Below, in pieces: positions 26,134-35,594 of a DNA stretch of 64,000 nt. Source of the DNA: Paraburkholderia sp. C35 (GTDB lineage Bacteria; Pseudomonadota; Gammaproteobacteria; Burkholderiales; Burkholderiaceae); assembly GCF_003121405.1 (NCBI RefSeq), contig NZ_QBUY01000001.1, positions 62,001 through 126,000 on the forward strand, given 5' to 3'. The number at the start of each line of letters is the position of its first letter. Within the stretch, counting starts at the first letter, position 1. Both the position numbers and the translations under genes were made by a program. A model generated the notes under the pieces. That model did not search any database. It saw nothing but the letters and a program-made list of their open reading frames with translations, and was not told the DNA's origin.

Positions 26134-27146
26134 AGCGCACTCCCAGCCGTAGCATGATCGTCCAGCCCACGCGCCGCGATCTGCTAAAGACCGCGCTGTT
26201 CGCCGCGCTCTCGGCGAGCCCGTTCAGCCGGGCGCTGGCAGCGGATTATCCGCAACGCCCCGTTCACTACGTTTCGCCGTATCCGCCGGGCGGCACCAAC
26301 GATCTCGTCGCGCGCATCGTCAGCAAGCGGCTTGCGGGTTTGCTCGGCACGTCGGTGATTGTCGAGAACCGCGGCGGCGCGGGCGGCACCATCGGCACGA
26401 GCTACGCCGCGCAGGCCAATGCCGACGGTTATACCGTGCTGAACGCGTCGAGCGGGAACCTCACGTCCGCGCCACAGGTGATTGGCGCGTCCTACCATCC
26501 CCTCACGGATTTCGTCCCGGTGGGCTTTCTCGGCGATATCCGCTTCGTGTTCGCGTCGCATCCTTCGCTGAATGTGAAGAGCCTGAAGGATCTGATCGAC
26601 TACGCGAAGGCGCATCCCGGCAAGATCAATTACGGCACGGCGGGTGTCGGCACGGCCGGGCATCTGGCGGGCGAATACCTGAAGCTGCGCACGGGCATCG
26701 ATATCGTGCATGTGCCGTATCGCGGCTCCGCACCCGCATTGACGGATGCCGTGGCAGGCCACGTGCAACTCGTCATCGATCCGCTCGCGACGCAATACGT
26801 GCGCTCGGGTGACTTGCGCGGCCTCGCATTTTCCGGCGCGACGGCAGCGCCCGACCTGCCCGGTGTGCCGTCGATCGATGCTGCGGGCGTGCCGCACTGG
26901 GAAATCACCAATTTCTATCTGGCTGTCGTCCCTGCCGCGACACCCGCTGCCGTGGTCAGCGATCTGAGTGCGGCATTTCTGAAGCTCGCCGCCGATCCCA
27001 GCGTGGTCGCGGGTCTGAAGCCGCTCGGCGTCGAGATCAGGCCGCTCGATCGCAACCAGACAGTCGCGCTGCTCAAATCCGAGATCGCGGTCAACGCCCG
27101 CGTCATCGCCGCGGCTCACATTCCCACGGCGAAAGCCGGCGCCTGA
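26130..27146 (+). CDS. Bug/TctC-type tripartite tricarboxylate transporter binding protein
   Basis: A 338-residue periplasmic receptor. The N-terminus has a twin-arginine-like signal (TRRDLLKTALFAALSASPF) and the mature protein begins YPQRPVHYVSPYPPGGTNDL, the family hallmark. Later motifs are VENRGGAGGTIG, HVPYRGSAPALTDAVAGH and LRGLAFSG. It is translationally coupled to the rhodanese gene and accompanied by TctB and TctA at 28335-30383, so it is the receptor of a complete secondary importer. Bug proteins bind carboxylates; here the monooxygenase within the operon suggests an organosulfonate carboxylate or similar (inference). Confidence 0.9.
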   Translation: MKRTPSRSMIVQPTRRDLLKTALFAALSASPFSRALAADYPQRPVHYVSPYPPGGTNDLVARIVSKRLAGLLGTSVIVENRGGAGGTIGTSYAAQANADGYTVLNASSGNLTSAPQVIGASYHPLTDFVPVGFLGDIRFVFASHPSLNVKSLKDLIDYAKAHPGKINYGTAGVGTAGHLAGEYLKLRTGIDIVHVPYRGSAPALTDAVAGHVQLVIDPLATQYVRSGDLRGLAFSGATAAPDLPGVPSIDAAGVPHWEITNFYLAVVPAATPAAVVSDLSAAFLKLAADPSVVAGLKPLGVEIRPLDRNQTVALLKSEIAVNARVIAAAHIPTAKAGA

Positions 27147-27163
27147 TACGGAGAACACGCACC

Positions 27164-28276
27164 ATGAGCATCAAACTGTATGGCACGCTCTACCCGCGGC
27201 TCTTTTCGGAGACGATTCCCGCAACAGGTCCGGCGTGCGACATCGAACATATCGAGCGCACGGCGCGGGCCCACGAAAACGCCGGCTTCGACGGCGTGCT
27301 GCTGCCGCACAACGCCGGATGGGCCGACAATTTTCTGACTGCGGCGCGCGCCGCTGGCGTCACGCAGAAGCTGAATTTCCTGCTTGCCCATCGCCCCGGC
27401 TTCATTTCGCCAACACTGGCCGCCCGCAAGCTCGCGACCCTCGATCACTTCACCAACGGCCGTTTGCAGGTGCACATCATCACGGGCGGGCGCAACGCGG
27501 AGCAACGCCGCGACGGCGACTTTCTCGAACACGACGCGCGCTATACGCGAACGGATGAATTCCTCGACATCGTGCGGCGCATCTGGACGAGCGATCAACC
27601 CATCGACCATGCAGGCGAACACTATCGCTTCGAACAGGCGTTCTCCGAACTCAAGCCGCTGCAGACGCCGCACGTGCCGATCTCGTTCGGCGGCGCATCG
27701 GATGCCGCGATTCAGGTCGCCGCCCGCCATGCCGACATCTTCGCATTGTGGGGCGAGACGCTCGACGGCACGCGCGAACTCACGCAACGCGTGCTGGCCG
27801 AAGCGCAGCAATACGGCAGAAAGCCTGACTTCAGCATCTCGATCCGCGTCATTCTAGGCGCGACGGAAGACGAAGCCTGGGAACGCGCGCATCAGATCGT
27901 CAGCGAAACCGAGCAAGTCGGTCTGTGGAGTTCGAAGTCCAAGGTATTCGGCGGCCATCGTCCACCCGCCTCGGCCGAAAACGAAGGTTCGCGGCGTCTG
28001 CTCGACCTGGTCGAGAAAGGCGAAGTGCTCGACAAGCGCCTCTTCATGGGTGTCGCACGCGCGACCAACGCGCCCGGCAACACCACGGCGATTGTCGGCA
28101 CGCCGGCGCAGGTTGCGGATGCCCTGCTCGACTACTACGACATCGGCGTCTCCGGCTTCCTGTTCCGCGGCTTCGATCCGCGCACGGATGCCGACGAATA
28201 TGGCAAGGAACTGATCCCCCTGCTGCGCGAAGGCGCGGCGAGCCGCGATGCCCGTCTGCGAAGCGCTGCCGCCTGA
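27164..28276 (+). CDS. SsuD-like FMNH2-dependent alkanesulfonate monooxygenase
   Basis: A 370-residue luciferase-like enzyme of the SsuD branch, shorter than the DszA group. Features: TAARAAGVTQKLNFLLAHRP, ARKLATLDHFTNGRLQVHII, EHDARYTRTDEFLDIVRRIW and ISFGGASDAAIQVAARHADI, with GTPAQVADALLDYYDIGVSG near the end. SsuD converts an alkanesulfonate to aldehyde plus sulfite. It sits 17 bases after the TctC-like gene and 58 bases before TctB, an unusual position inside a Tct operon, and no SsuE flavin reductase is nearby. Confidence 0.87.
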   Translation: MSIKLYGTLYPRLFSETIPATGPACDIEHIERTARAHENAGFDGVLLPHNAGWADNFLTAARAAGVTQKLNFLLAHRPGFISPTLAARKLATLDHFTNGRLQVHIITGGRNAEQRRDGDFLEHDARYTRTDEFLDIVRRIWTSDQPIDHAGEHYRFEQAFSELKPLQTPHVPISFGGASDAAIQVAARHADIFALWGETLDGTRELTQRVLAEAQQYGRKPDFSISIRVILGATEDEAWERAHQIVSETEQVGLWSSKSKVFGGHRPPASAENEGSRRLLDLVEKGEVLDKRLFMGVARATNAPGNTTAIVGTPAQVADALLDYYDIGVSGFLFRGFDPRTDADEYGKELIPLLREGAASRDARLRSAAA

Positions 28277-28334
28277 ACCTCGGCAACGTCATCACAGCGC
28301 TCTCTCACGCTTCATCGAATCAAGGTGCAAGACC

Positions 28335-28829
28335 ATGCCGGAAGCCATCGCGATCAAACCGCTGCCCGCGCCCCGCCTCGTTTCCCTCAACAAGGACTAC
28401 TACGGCGGTGCGTTGATGCTGCTTATCGGCGTCGGCGCCGCGTACCGGGGACGTTCGTACGGCGTCGGCACATTGAGCCACATGGGTTCGGGATTTTTCC
28501 CCGTCACGCTGGGCGTCGTGCTCGCGCTGATCGGCGCCGCGATGCTGGTTGGCGCAAGCCGTCAACGCACAGCCGGCCATGCATCAGCACGGGTCGCGGA
28601 CTGGCGCGGCTGGCTGTGCATCTGCGCGGGCACCGTTGCGTTCATCGTGCTCGGGCGATATGGCGGCCTCGTTCCGGCGACCTTCGCCACCGTTTTGCTG
28701 TCCGCACTCGGCGACCGCAGCAACTCGCTGCGCGTGGCCCTGCTGCTTTCCACCGCGATGGTCGCGATCGGCATCATCGTGTTCTGGTGGGCGCTGCAAC
28801 TGCAGATGCCCCTGTTCCGCTGGGGCTGA
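28335..28829 (+). CDS. TctB-type small subunit of tripartite tricarboxylate transporter
   Basis: A 164-residue membrane protein with four predicted helices, as expected for TctB. It starts MPEAIAIKPLPAPRL and the motif YGGALMLLIGVGAAYRGRSY leads the first helix; GTLSHMGSGFFPVTLGVVLA is typical. It is followed 3 bases later by TctA, and the two form the membrane part of the importer that the receptor at 26130 serves. Confidence 0.9.
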   Translation: MPEAIAIKPLPAPRLVSLNKDYYGGALMLLIGVGAAYRGRSYGVGTLSHMGSGFFPVTLGVVLALIGAAMLVGASRQRTAGHASARVADWRGWLCICAGTVAFIVLGRYGGLVPATFATVLLSALGDRSNSLRVALLLSTAMVAIGIIVFWWALQLQMPLFRWG

Positions 28830-28832
28830 CCG

Positions 28833-30383
28833 ATGATCGCTCAATCGCTGCTCGATCTCTGGCAAGGTTTCGGCGTCGCACTCGAGCCGCACAATCTGAT
28901 GTGGTCGCTGTTCGGCGTGCTGGTCGGCAACCTGATCGGCGTGTTGCCGGGCATGGGCGCGCTGTCGGCCATTTCGATGCTGCTGCCCATCACGTACACA
29001 ATGCAGCCTATTCCCGCCGTGCTGATGCTCGCCGGCATCTTCTATGGCTCGCAGTATGGCGGGGCCATCGGCGCGATCCTGCTCAATCTGCCCTGCCATC
29101 CGCCGCACGCCGTCACCTGCCTGGACGGCTATCCGATGACGCGTCAGGGCAAAGGCGGCGCTGCGCTCGGCATTACGATGATTGCGTCGTTTTTCGCGGC
29201 ATCGTTTGGCATCATCGTGATGATCTTCGCTTCGCCGCTGCTCGTGCGGATCGCATTCCGCTTCGGGCCCGCAGAGATCTTTTCGATCATGCTGCTCGGT
29301 CTGTTGTGCGGCGCGACGCTGACTAAAGGCTCGTCGCTCAAGGGCATTGCGATGACCGTGGTCGGTCTGCTGATCGGCACGGTGGGCACAGACGTCAATA
29401 CGGGCATCATGCGTTTCACGTTCGGCTTCGAGTCGTTGTCGGACAAGGTCGAACTGGTCGCGCTCGCGCTGGGTCTGTTCGGCGTCGCGGAATTTCTGCG
29501 CGGCGTGAACCAGACGGCCACGGTGGGCAGCACGCTCAAGCTGAGCATGAAAGACATGCGCCCGAGCCGTGCCGAACTTCGCCAGTCGTTCGCGCCGATG
29601 CTTCGTGGCACCTTGGTCGGCACGCTGTTTGGCGCGATGCCGGGCACGGGTCCGACGGTGACGACATTCGTTGCATATGCGCTCGAACAGAAACTCGCGC
29701 GCCGCCCGGAGCGTTTCGGACGCGGCGCGCTGGAAGGCGTTGCCGCGCCCGAAGCCGCTTCGCATTCGAAAACCCAGGTCGACTTTATCCCGACAATGAG
29801 TCTGGGCATTCCCGGCGATGCCGTCATGGCGCTGATCCTCGGCGCCCTGGTGATTCAGGGCATCCAGCCCGGGCCGCATCTCGTCGCCGATCACGCCGAT
29901 CTGTTCTGGGGCTTGATAGCGAGCTTCTGGGTCGGCAACGTGCTGCTGGTCGTGCTGAACGTGCCGCTCATCGGCGTGTGGGTCAAGCTGCTGCGGGTGC
30001 CGTACCGCTTTCTATACCCGTCCGCGCTGTTTTTCATTGCGGTGGGCGTGTACAGCACGAACAACAATCTGTTCGAGGTCGGAGAAGTGCTGGCATTCGG
30101 CGTGGCGGGCGCCGTGCTGCTGGCGCTCGACTTTCCCGTTGCGCCGATTCTGCTCGGCTATGTGCTCGGCCCGATGGTCGAAGAAAACTTCCGCCGTTCG
30201 ATGCTGCTTGCACGCGGCGATCTGCTCTCGCTGTTCGACAGCCCGATTGCGGCGAGCGTGCTCAGCGCCTGTGCGCTGCTGGTGGCGTTGCAACTCACGT
30301 TCTGGTTGCGCGGCACGATCCGCGCCTCAAGACAGGAGCGCGTGGAGAGCGGCCCGTTAGCGGGTGCGCAGGAACAGCCTTAA
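28833..30383 (+). CDS. TctA-type large subunit of tripartite tricarboxylate transporter
   Basis: A 516-residue membrane protein with about twelve helices arranged as an internal repeat. The paired family motifs are visible: GVLPGMGALSAISMLLPITY in the first half and GAMPGTGPTVTTFVAYALEQ in the second, with TMSLGIPGDAVMALILGALV following. It is the channel subunit, driven by an ion gradient. The gene ends at a strong bidirectional terminator. Confidence 0.93.
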   Translation: MIAQSLLDLWQGFGVALEPHNLMWSLFGVLVGNLIGVLPGMGALSAISMLLPITYTMQPIPAVLMLAGIFYGSQYGGAIGAILLNLPCHPPHAVTCLDGYPMTRQGKGGAALGITMIASFFAASFGIIVMIFASPLLVRIAFRFGPAEIFSIMLLGLLCGATLTKGSSLKGIAMTVVGLLIGTVGTDVNTGIMRFTFGFESLSDKVELVALALGLFGVAEFLRGVNQTATVGSTLKLSMKDMRPSRAELRQSFAPMLRGTLVGTLFGAMPGTGPTVTTFVAYALEQKLARRPERFGRGALEGVAAPEAASHSKTQVDFIPTMSLGIPGDAVMALILGALVIQGIQPGPHLVADHADLFWGLIASFWVGNVLLVVLNVPLIGVWVKLLRVPYRFLYPSALFFIAVGVYSTNNNLFEVGEVLAFGVAGAVLLALDFPVAPILLGYVLGPMVEENFRRSMLLARGDLLSLFDSPIAASVLSACALLVALQLTFWLRGTIRASRQERVESGPLAGAQEQP

Positions 30384-30384
30384 A

Positions 30385-30411
30385 AAAACGGGCGTCGTCG
30401 ACGCCCGTTTT
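30385..30411. terminator. Bidirectional Rho-independent terminator
   Basis: A 12-base-pair perfect stem, AAAACGGGCGTC / GACGCCCGTTTT, with a GTC loop lies between the convergent TctA stop (30383) and the FAD oxidoreductase stop (30433). The A/T ends give a T-rich tail in both directions, so it can stop transcription from either side. Confidence 0.9.
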
Positions 30412-30432
30412 CATTTCCGCATTCAATCTCGC

Positions 30433-31866
30433 TCAGGCACTCGACGTCTCATTGCGCCACACGCTCGACGCATACGCCGACTCATCGAATTCCGGCGCCA
30501 CGTCGGCAGCGAGCCGCTTTGCGTGCAGGTCGATATCGGCCAGAAACAGATCGCGGCTGATGCGGCGGACCACGGCCGGGATATCGCGCTTCATGCTCGG
30601 CACGTCGCCCCCGGGCACACCAGCGCTGACGAAGCCCGCCGGATTGTAGACGTGAATATGCTTCAGATACGGCGCGTCGCCCGCGACCTTTTCGCGGTAT
30701 TCGAGCGCCTGGCCGAGATAGGGATGCGCACCGAGTCCATCGTCTGCATCCTCTTTCGATGGCGTGTACTGATCGCGCCACAGCAGAATGTGCGAAGCGA
30801 AGTCTGCCAGTTCGGGACGCGCAGCCGGATTCACGAAGTAACCCGTTCCCGCGATCGCCAGGTCGAAGCGAAATGATTCGCCTGCTACGTTGGCTTCGAT
30901 CTGCCCTGAAGCCTCGCTTGCGGATACCCATTGCGCGCCGAGATGCAGATGGAAATTCTCGAAGCGCGTGACGCGTTCGATCGAGTCCGGCGGCGCCGTC
31001 GATCCCGAACGCTTGAAGCGAAGCGCCTGTGCCCAGCGCAATGCGTCCGGGAGATCGAAGTAGTTGTCGTAGGCGCCCGGATACGCACGCGCGCGCGAGA
31101 CAGGCGTGGCCGCGAGCGTGGTGCGGCGCGCGAACAGATGGACCTCGCCCGCGCCAGCTTCGAGCGCAGTGGCTGCTGCATCGAATGCGGAAGCGGCACC
31201 GCCCAGCACGGCGACCGACTTGCCGCGCAGCGCGGCAAAATCGATCGCATCGGACGTATGCGCAACAAGCTGCGCAGGCAACGACTGCAGAACCGCCGGC
31301 ACGAACGCCCCGCCGTTGCCTGCCACGCCGTTGCACAACAGAATCTTGCGCGCGGTTTCGACATGCGTGCTGCCGTCCGTTTCCAGATGCAGCGCGAAAT
31401 GCGTGTCCTTAGGCTCGATTCTCACGAGGCGCGTGCCGTAGCGAATAGGCACGTCGAGAAACTCGCGATACCACGCGAGATACTCGGCCCATCGCTCGCG
31501 CGGAATACGGTCGATATCCTGATACGACGCCGCACCGAAACGCGCTTCGTACCACGCGCGAAAGCTCAACCCCGGCAAGCCGCCTTCGGGCCCGACCAGC
31601 GTCTTCGGCGTACGCAGCTTGTTCATGCGCGCACGGATGAGCCACACGCCCGCTTTCGACGCATCGGCGGCCGCATCGATCACGCTGACGCGCCCGATGC
31701 CCGCGCGTCCCAGCGCGAACGCAAACGCACAACCTGTCTGCCCTCCACCGACGATCAACACGTTGTGATCGATGCCAGGATGGGCGGGCACCCAGTTATC
31801 GGGCGCCGGCCCGAGCAGGTCGAGCGTACGGCGGGCATCGTGATCTACATCCACAGTCTGTGTCAT
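30433..31866 (-). CDS. FAD/NAD(P)-dependent oxidoreductase (flavin-containing monooxygenase-like)
   Basis: A 477-residue flavoprotein with two dinucleotide-binding sites: NVLIVGGGQTGCAFAFALGR near residue 35 for FAD and GKSVAVLGGAASAFDAAATA near residue 215 for NAD(P)H. The end includes HIHVYNPAGFVSAGVPGGDV. It resembles flavin-containing monooxygenases and SidA/lysine-hydroxylase-like proteins, which form a flavin hydroperoxide and can oxygenate sulfur or nitrogen without a separate reductase. Being last in the operon with a C-S lyase and a thiol dioxygenase, an S-oxygenase role on a cysteine conjugate is attractive but unproven. Confidence 0.78.
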   Translation of the reverse strand: MTQTVDVDHDARRTLDLLGPAPDNWVPAHPGIDHNVLIVGGGQTGCAFAFALGRAGIGRVSVIDAAADASKAGVWLIRARMNKLRTPKTLVGPEGGLPGLSFRAWYEARFGAASYQDIDRIPRERWAEYLAWYREFLDVPIRYGTRLVRIEPKDTHFALHLETDGSTHVETARKILLCNGVAGNGGAFVPAVLQSLPAQLVAHTSDAIDFAALRGKSVAVLGGAASAFDAAATALEAGAGEVHLFARRTTLAATPVSRARAYPGAYDNYFDLPDALRWAQALRFKRSGSTAPPDSIERVTRFENFHLHLGAQWVSASEASGQIEANVAGESFRFDLAIAGTGYFVNPAARPELADFASHILLWRDQYTPSKEDADDGLGAHPYLGQALEYREKVAGDAPYLKHIHVYNPAGFVSAGVPGGDVPSMKRDIPAVVRRISRDLFLADIDLHAKRLAADVAPEFDESAYASSVWRNETSSA

Positions 31867-31869
31867 GGT

Positions 31870-32721
31870 TCAGTTTTCCTTGTTGGACGCGTATTGCTGA
31901 TGCCACTGCTGCAACTGTTGCGAAGGCGGCATGTGCCATTTGTTGCCTTCTTCGATCAGAAAGCCCGTGCGATGCCAGTCCTTGACGATCTTGTCGAACG
32001 CGACAACCGTGTCCGTCTGCCCCTTGCGAACCCAGATCACGGACGGCGACGGAATGAGCTGGCTGCGCATCGGCGATTCATAGTCTTTCCATTCGCCCGA
32101 CGGATTCGCCAGACGCGCCTGAATGCCGGGCGTCACATGCACCGATGCGACACACGTGCCGCCACGCAGCGCCAGCAACGCCTCGGGCATGCCCTTGAAG
32201 GCCTTGACCTGCGCGCCGTACTGCTCGATCAGCGGCTTCGTGTAATTGCTGCCTTGTGAGACGCACACCGGCTTGTCGCGCAGATCGGCCCAGTCATGAA
32301 TGCCGGAACCCTTGTGCACCATCGCGCTGCCGCCAATTTCCTCGAACGGCGTCGGCACGTAGCTGAGTATCTCGTCACGCTCTTTTGTGTACTGCATGCT
32401 GGCGATCAGCGCATCGACCTTGCCCTGCTGCAGGAACTGCACGCGGTTCGGCGGCGTCACTTCGATCGCTTCGAATTTCACGCCCAGATGACGCGCAAGG
32501 CTTTCGCCAAGCTCGACGTTGTAGCCAATCGGCTGGCGGGTTGCCGGATCGAGCGTGCCATAGGTGCCATCCAGCACCACGCCGACCACCAGCGTGCCGC
32601 GTTCCTTGATGCGATCGAGCGTGGCATCGGCATGTGCGGTGCCTGCTGCTGCGGCACAAGTCACGACAGCGGATAAAAACAGACTGGCGCGCAACGCGCG
32701 CTTCGACAAACTGAACATCAT
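31870..32721 (-). CDS. Polar amino acid ABC substrate-binding protein (family 3)
   Basis: A 283-residue periplasmic receptor of the HisJ/FliY/GlnH family. The signal has core ASLFLSAVVTCAAAAGTAHA, and the mature part starts ATLDRIKERGTLVVGVVLDG. Ligand-loop sequence PIGYNVELGESLARHLGVKF and VDALIASMQYTKERDEIL is standard. Its start overlaps the stop of the rhodanese gene (ATGA). A paralog at 37426 sits with the permeases; the two receptors probably feed the same channel with related ligands, for example cystine-like compounds (inference). Confidence 0.88.
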   Translation of the reverse strand: MMFSLSKRALRASLFLSAVVTCAAAAGTAHADATLDRIKERGTLVVGVVLDGTYGTLDPATRQPIGYNVELGESLARHLGVKFEAIEVTPPNRVQFLQQGKVDALIASMQYTKERDEILSYVPTPFEEIGGSAMVHKGSGIHDWADLRDKPVCVSQGSNYTKPLIEQYGAQVKAFKGMPEALLALRGGTCVASVHVTPGIQARLANPSGEWKDYESPMRSQLIPSPSVIWVRKGQTDTVVAFDKIVKDWHRTGFLIEEGNKWHMPPSQQLQQWHQQYASNKEN

Positions 32722-34364
32722 GAATGGGTCGATTCCGAAAGCGTGTCAGTAAGAGCGGGCTGCGTAGCGATTTTGAAATGTTGGAGTTCGTCGGCTGCAC
32801 ACTGGGCGATCAAACCCGTTTCCCATGAGAGATAGGCGCGCGCGGCATCGAGATTGCCTTCATGGCGATCGTGCACGAAGAACAGATAATCGATGCGCTC
32901 ACTTTCGGGCGGTGTCTGAGGCGTGGCTTCCAGCGCGAAACCTGCCTGTTTGAAGGCCTCGATACCGCCTTCCACAACCGACACGTTCACGAACCCCGCA
33001 TCGCGCAGATCAAGCGCGGCGAGCACGGCGAGTTCCGAAGCATCCGCGTACAGCACGATCCGCGCAGATTGATCGACACCAGCAAACGCATCAGGCAGTC
33101 TCGGCCGGATCGACCAGCGCGCGCCCTGAGGATGACCGTTTCGATAGGCCGCGCTAGCGCGCAAATCGATCAGATGCACGCCTTCCGCGCCACGCAATGC
33201 GCGCAGTCCGTTCACGTCGATGCGAGCTACGTCTGCGCCGTATGGTTCACTTGCAGGATTGCCTTCGCCTGGACGCAACGCTCGCGCGTGATGTTCCGCA
33301 ATGAGCGCCACTTCAAAGCCGAGTTGCACGAGCCATGTCGCGATCACGGGCGCCCGCACCTGATCGTGGTCGACCAGCAACACGCGCGCACCGCGCACGC
33401 CGATGGTCTGATCGGTTGCCTGTAGCAGTTGACCGCCGGGGGCATGCACCGCGCCGGATACGCCATCGTGAGCGAATTCCGCGGCGCTGCGCACGTCGAG
33501 CAGATAGGTGGTGCGATCGGGCGCGTCGAGCCAGGCCTGCGCCGTGTGCGCATCGAGCGACGCCAGCTCGAAACGTTGTGTCAGTTCAGCCGCACGCTTG
33601 CGCGCATCGGCGATGGCGTGCTCGTCAACCGCATCCGGATAGCGCCGCGTGCTGCCGTGTTCGAGTTCGAGTCCGGCCAGCGCCCAGCCTTGCGTGCCAT
33701 TTTCCAGCGCAATGACGCGATTGGGTACGCCGAGACTGCGCAGCAACTGCGCGCCGATGATGCTGCGCGTGCGGCCCGCGCAATGAATCACGATGGGCGT
33801 CTCGGGATCGGCAGCGAGCGCGCCGATCCGGTACGGCAGTTCGCCATTCGGGCAACTGATCGCGCCGGGAATGGTCATCTTCTTGTGCTCTTCGACAGTA
33901 CGTCCATCGAGCAGCACAAGCGGCTCGCCGCTGGCTTGCCAACGGGCGAGTTCATCTGCCGACAGGTGCGGCGTACCCAACGCATGCTCGACCAGTTCAC
34001 CGAAGGTCTTCGACGGCAGGTTGACGCCTTTGAAAAGCGTGTAGCCCGCCTCGGCCCATCCTCGCGCGCCGCCCTGCAGAACCGACACGCGCGTATAGCC
34101 CAGAGCATGCAAACGTGTCGCGGCGCGCCTGGCAATTGCATCGTTATCCGTGCCATCGTCGATCAGGACAACGCGCACGCTACGACGCGGCGCAAGCCGG
34201 CCGACATCGAGTTCGAGCCGGCTATATGGCAGCGGAATTGCAAAGAACGGATGGCCTTCACCAAATTCGCCGGCTTCGCGCACGTCGAATAGCGCAAGCT
34301 CCTGTTTGTCGTTCAACCATTCGCGCACCGTCGTCGCGGAAATCAGAGGGAAACTGTCTGTCAT
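32718..34364 (-). CDS. Four-domain rhodanese-like sulfurtransferase (second copy)
   Basis: A 548-residue protein with four rhodanese folds, colinear with the one at 24466. Again only domain 2 has an active cysteine, Cys195 in HCAGRTRSI; the other loops read DDGTDND, DHDQVRA and ADASELA. The inter-domain linkers carry CPNGELPYRI and APGGQLLQATD, the latter also found in the paralog. It lies between a PLP C-S lyase and a binding protein, so it may take sulfane sulfur or sulfide-derived persulfide from that lyase. Confidence 0.88.
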   Translation of the reverse strand: MTDSFPLISATTVREWLNDKQELALFDVREAGEFGEGHPFFAIPLPYSRLELDVGRLAPRRSVRVVLIDDGTDNDAIARRAATRLHALGYTRVSVLQGGARGWAEAGYTLFKGVNLPSKTFGELVEHALGTPHLSADELARWQASGEPLVLLDGRTVEEHKKMTIPGAISCPNGELPYRIGALAADPETPIVIHCAGRTRSIIGAQLLRSLGVPNRVIALENGTQGWALAGLELEHGSTRRYPDAVDEHAIADARKRAAELTQRFELASLDAHTAQAWLDAPDRTTYLLDVRSAAEFAHDGVSGAVHAPGGQLLQATDQTIGVRGARVLLVDHDQVRAPVIATWLVQLGFEVALIAEHHARALRPGEGNPASEPYGADVARIDVNGLRALRGAEGVHLIDLRASAAYRNGHPQGARWSIRPRLPDAFAGVDQSARIVLYADASELAVLAALDLRDAGFVNVSVVEGGIEAFKQAGFALEATPQTPPESERIDYLFFVHDRHEGNLDAARAYLSWETGLIAQCAADELQHFKIATQPALTDTLSESTHS

Positions 34365-34403
34365 TCGGATTCGATCAGCAAATGAAATGGAGAAGGCGCG
34401 CGC

Positions 34404-35594
34404 TTATTGAAGGACGCGATGGAAGGCCTGCCTGAGGTCGGCGATCAGATCGGCGGGATCTTCGAGGCCGATATGGAGCCGCACCACGGGTTCATCGCCG
34501 CGCCAATAACTGTGTTCGCGCACGCGTGACGGCGGCGCAACCAGCGCGAGACTTTCGTAGCCACCCCACGACGCGCCAATGCCGAACAGACGCAAGGCAT
34601 CGACGAATGCGCGGGCCCTGGTCTGATCCGCGTTGCGCAGCGCGAATGAAACGAGTCCATTGGCGCCCGCGAAATCCCGCCGCCAGAGCGCGTGACCCGG
34701 ATCGTCGGGCAACGCGGGATGGAACACGCGCGAGATCGCCTTGCGTTCAGATTGCAGATATTGCGCGACCTCGAGTGCGTTGCGGCCATGCTGGGCGAGC
34801 CGCACGGCGAGCGTGCGGATGCCGCGCAGCGCCAGATAGGCGTCGTCTGCGCTCACACTCAGGCCGAGCGCGTCGTGCGTATCGCGGAGTTTGCTGGCAA
34901 GCGCGGGATTCGCAGTCGATACCGCACCCTGCATCAGATCGGAATGGCCGCCCAGATATTTCGTGATTGCCTGCACGGAGATGTCCGCGCCGAGCGCGAG
35001 CGGCCGATACAGCAGCCCTGCGCCCCACGTATTGTCCGCAGCCAGCACGATGCGATGTTCGCGTGCGAACGCCGCTAGCGCGGGCAGATCGATCACCTCA
35101 TACAAAAACGACGAGGGCGACTCTGCATAGATGAGCCGCGTATTTGGCCTGACGCTCGCGGTGGGCACGCCATCGCCCGCACTGAAATAGCTGACGGACA
35201 CACCCAGGCGCGTGAGCAACGGCTCCACGCGTTCGCGCACTGGACCATAAACACTGTCCTGCACCAGCACATGGTCGCCCGGCGACAGCAATGCGATAAA
35301 GACCAGTGACACCGCCGACAAGCCAGAAGGCGCAAGCAGCACTTCATCTGCGCCTTCGAGTTCGCCAATCGCGGCTTCCAGCGCGCGGTGCGTCGCCATG
35401 CCGTGCCGCCCGTAGGTACTGACAGGCTCGCCCGCTTCACGTCGATGATTAAGCTCGACGCGATCAGCGTCGCTCGCGAAACGCACGGTGCTCGTGCGCA
35501 CAACGGGTACGTTGACAGGCGCGGCGCCTTGATCGAATGGCGGTGAGCCCGCGTGCACGACGCGGGTCAGAAGGTGATCGTCGGGTGCCGCCAT
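34404..35594 (-). CDS. MetC-like PLP-dependent C-S lyase (Cys/Met metabolism family)
   Basis: A 396-residue fold-type I PLP enzyme. The Schiff-base lysine is Lys212 in QAITKYLGGHSDL, the YxR motif that binds the substrate phosphate or carboxylate is Tyr61-Gly-Arg63, and APSGLSAVSLVFIALLSPGD with AADNTWGAGLL are the other cofactor blocks. Resemblance is closest to cystathionine beta-lyase MetC. It would split a cysteine conjugate into thiol, pyruvate and ammonia. It shares one base with the dioxygenase-like gene upstream. A biosynthetic cystathionine role is less likely in this uptake operon. Confidence 0.88.
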   Translation of the reverse strand: MAAPDDHLLTRVVHAGSPPFDQGAAPVNVPVVRTSTVRFASDADRVELNHRREAGEPVSTYGRHGMATHRALEAAIGELEGADEVLLAPSGLSAVSLVFIALLSPGDHVLVQDSVYGPVRERVEPLLTRLGVSVSYFSAGDGVPTASVRPNTRLIYAESPSSFLYEVIDLPALAAFAREHRIVLAADNTWGAGLLYRPLALGADISVQAITKYLGGHSDLMQGAVSTANPALASKLRDTHDALGLSVSADDAYLALRGIRTLAVRLAQHGRNALEVAQYLQSERKAISRVFHPALPDDPGHALWRRDFAGANGLVSFALRNADQTRARAFVDALRLFGIGASWGGYESLALVAPPSRVREHSYWRGDEPVVRLHIGLEDPADLIADLRQAFHRVLQ

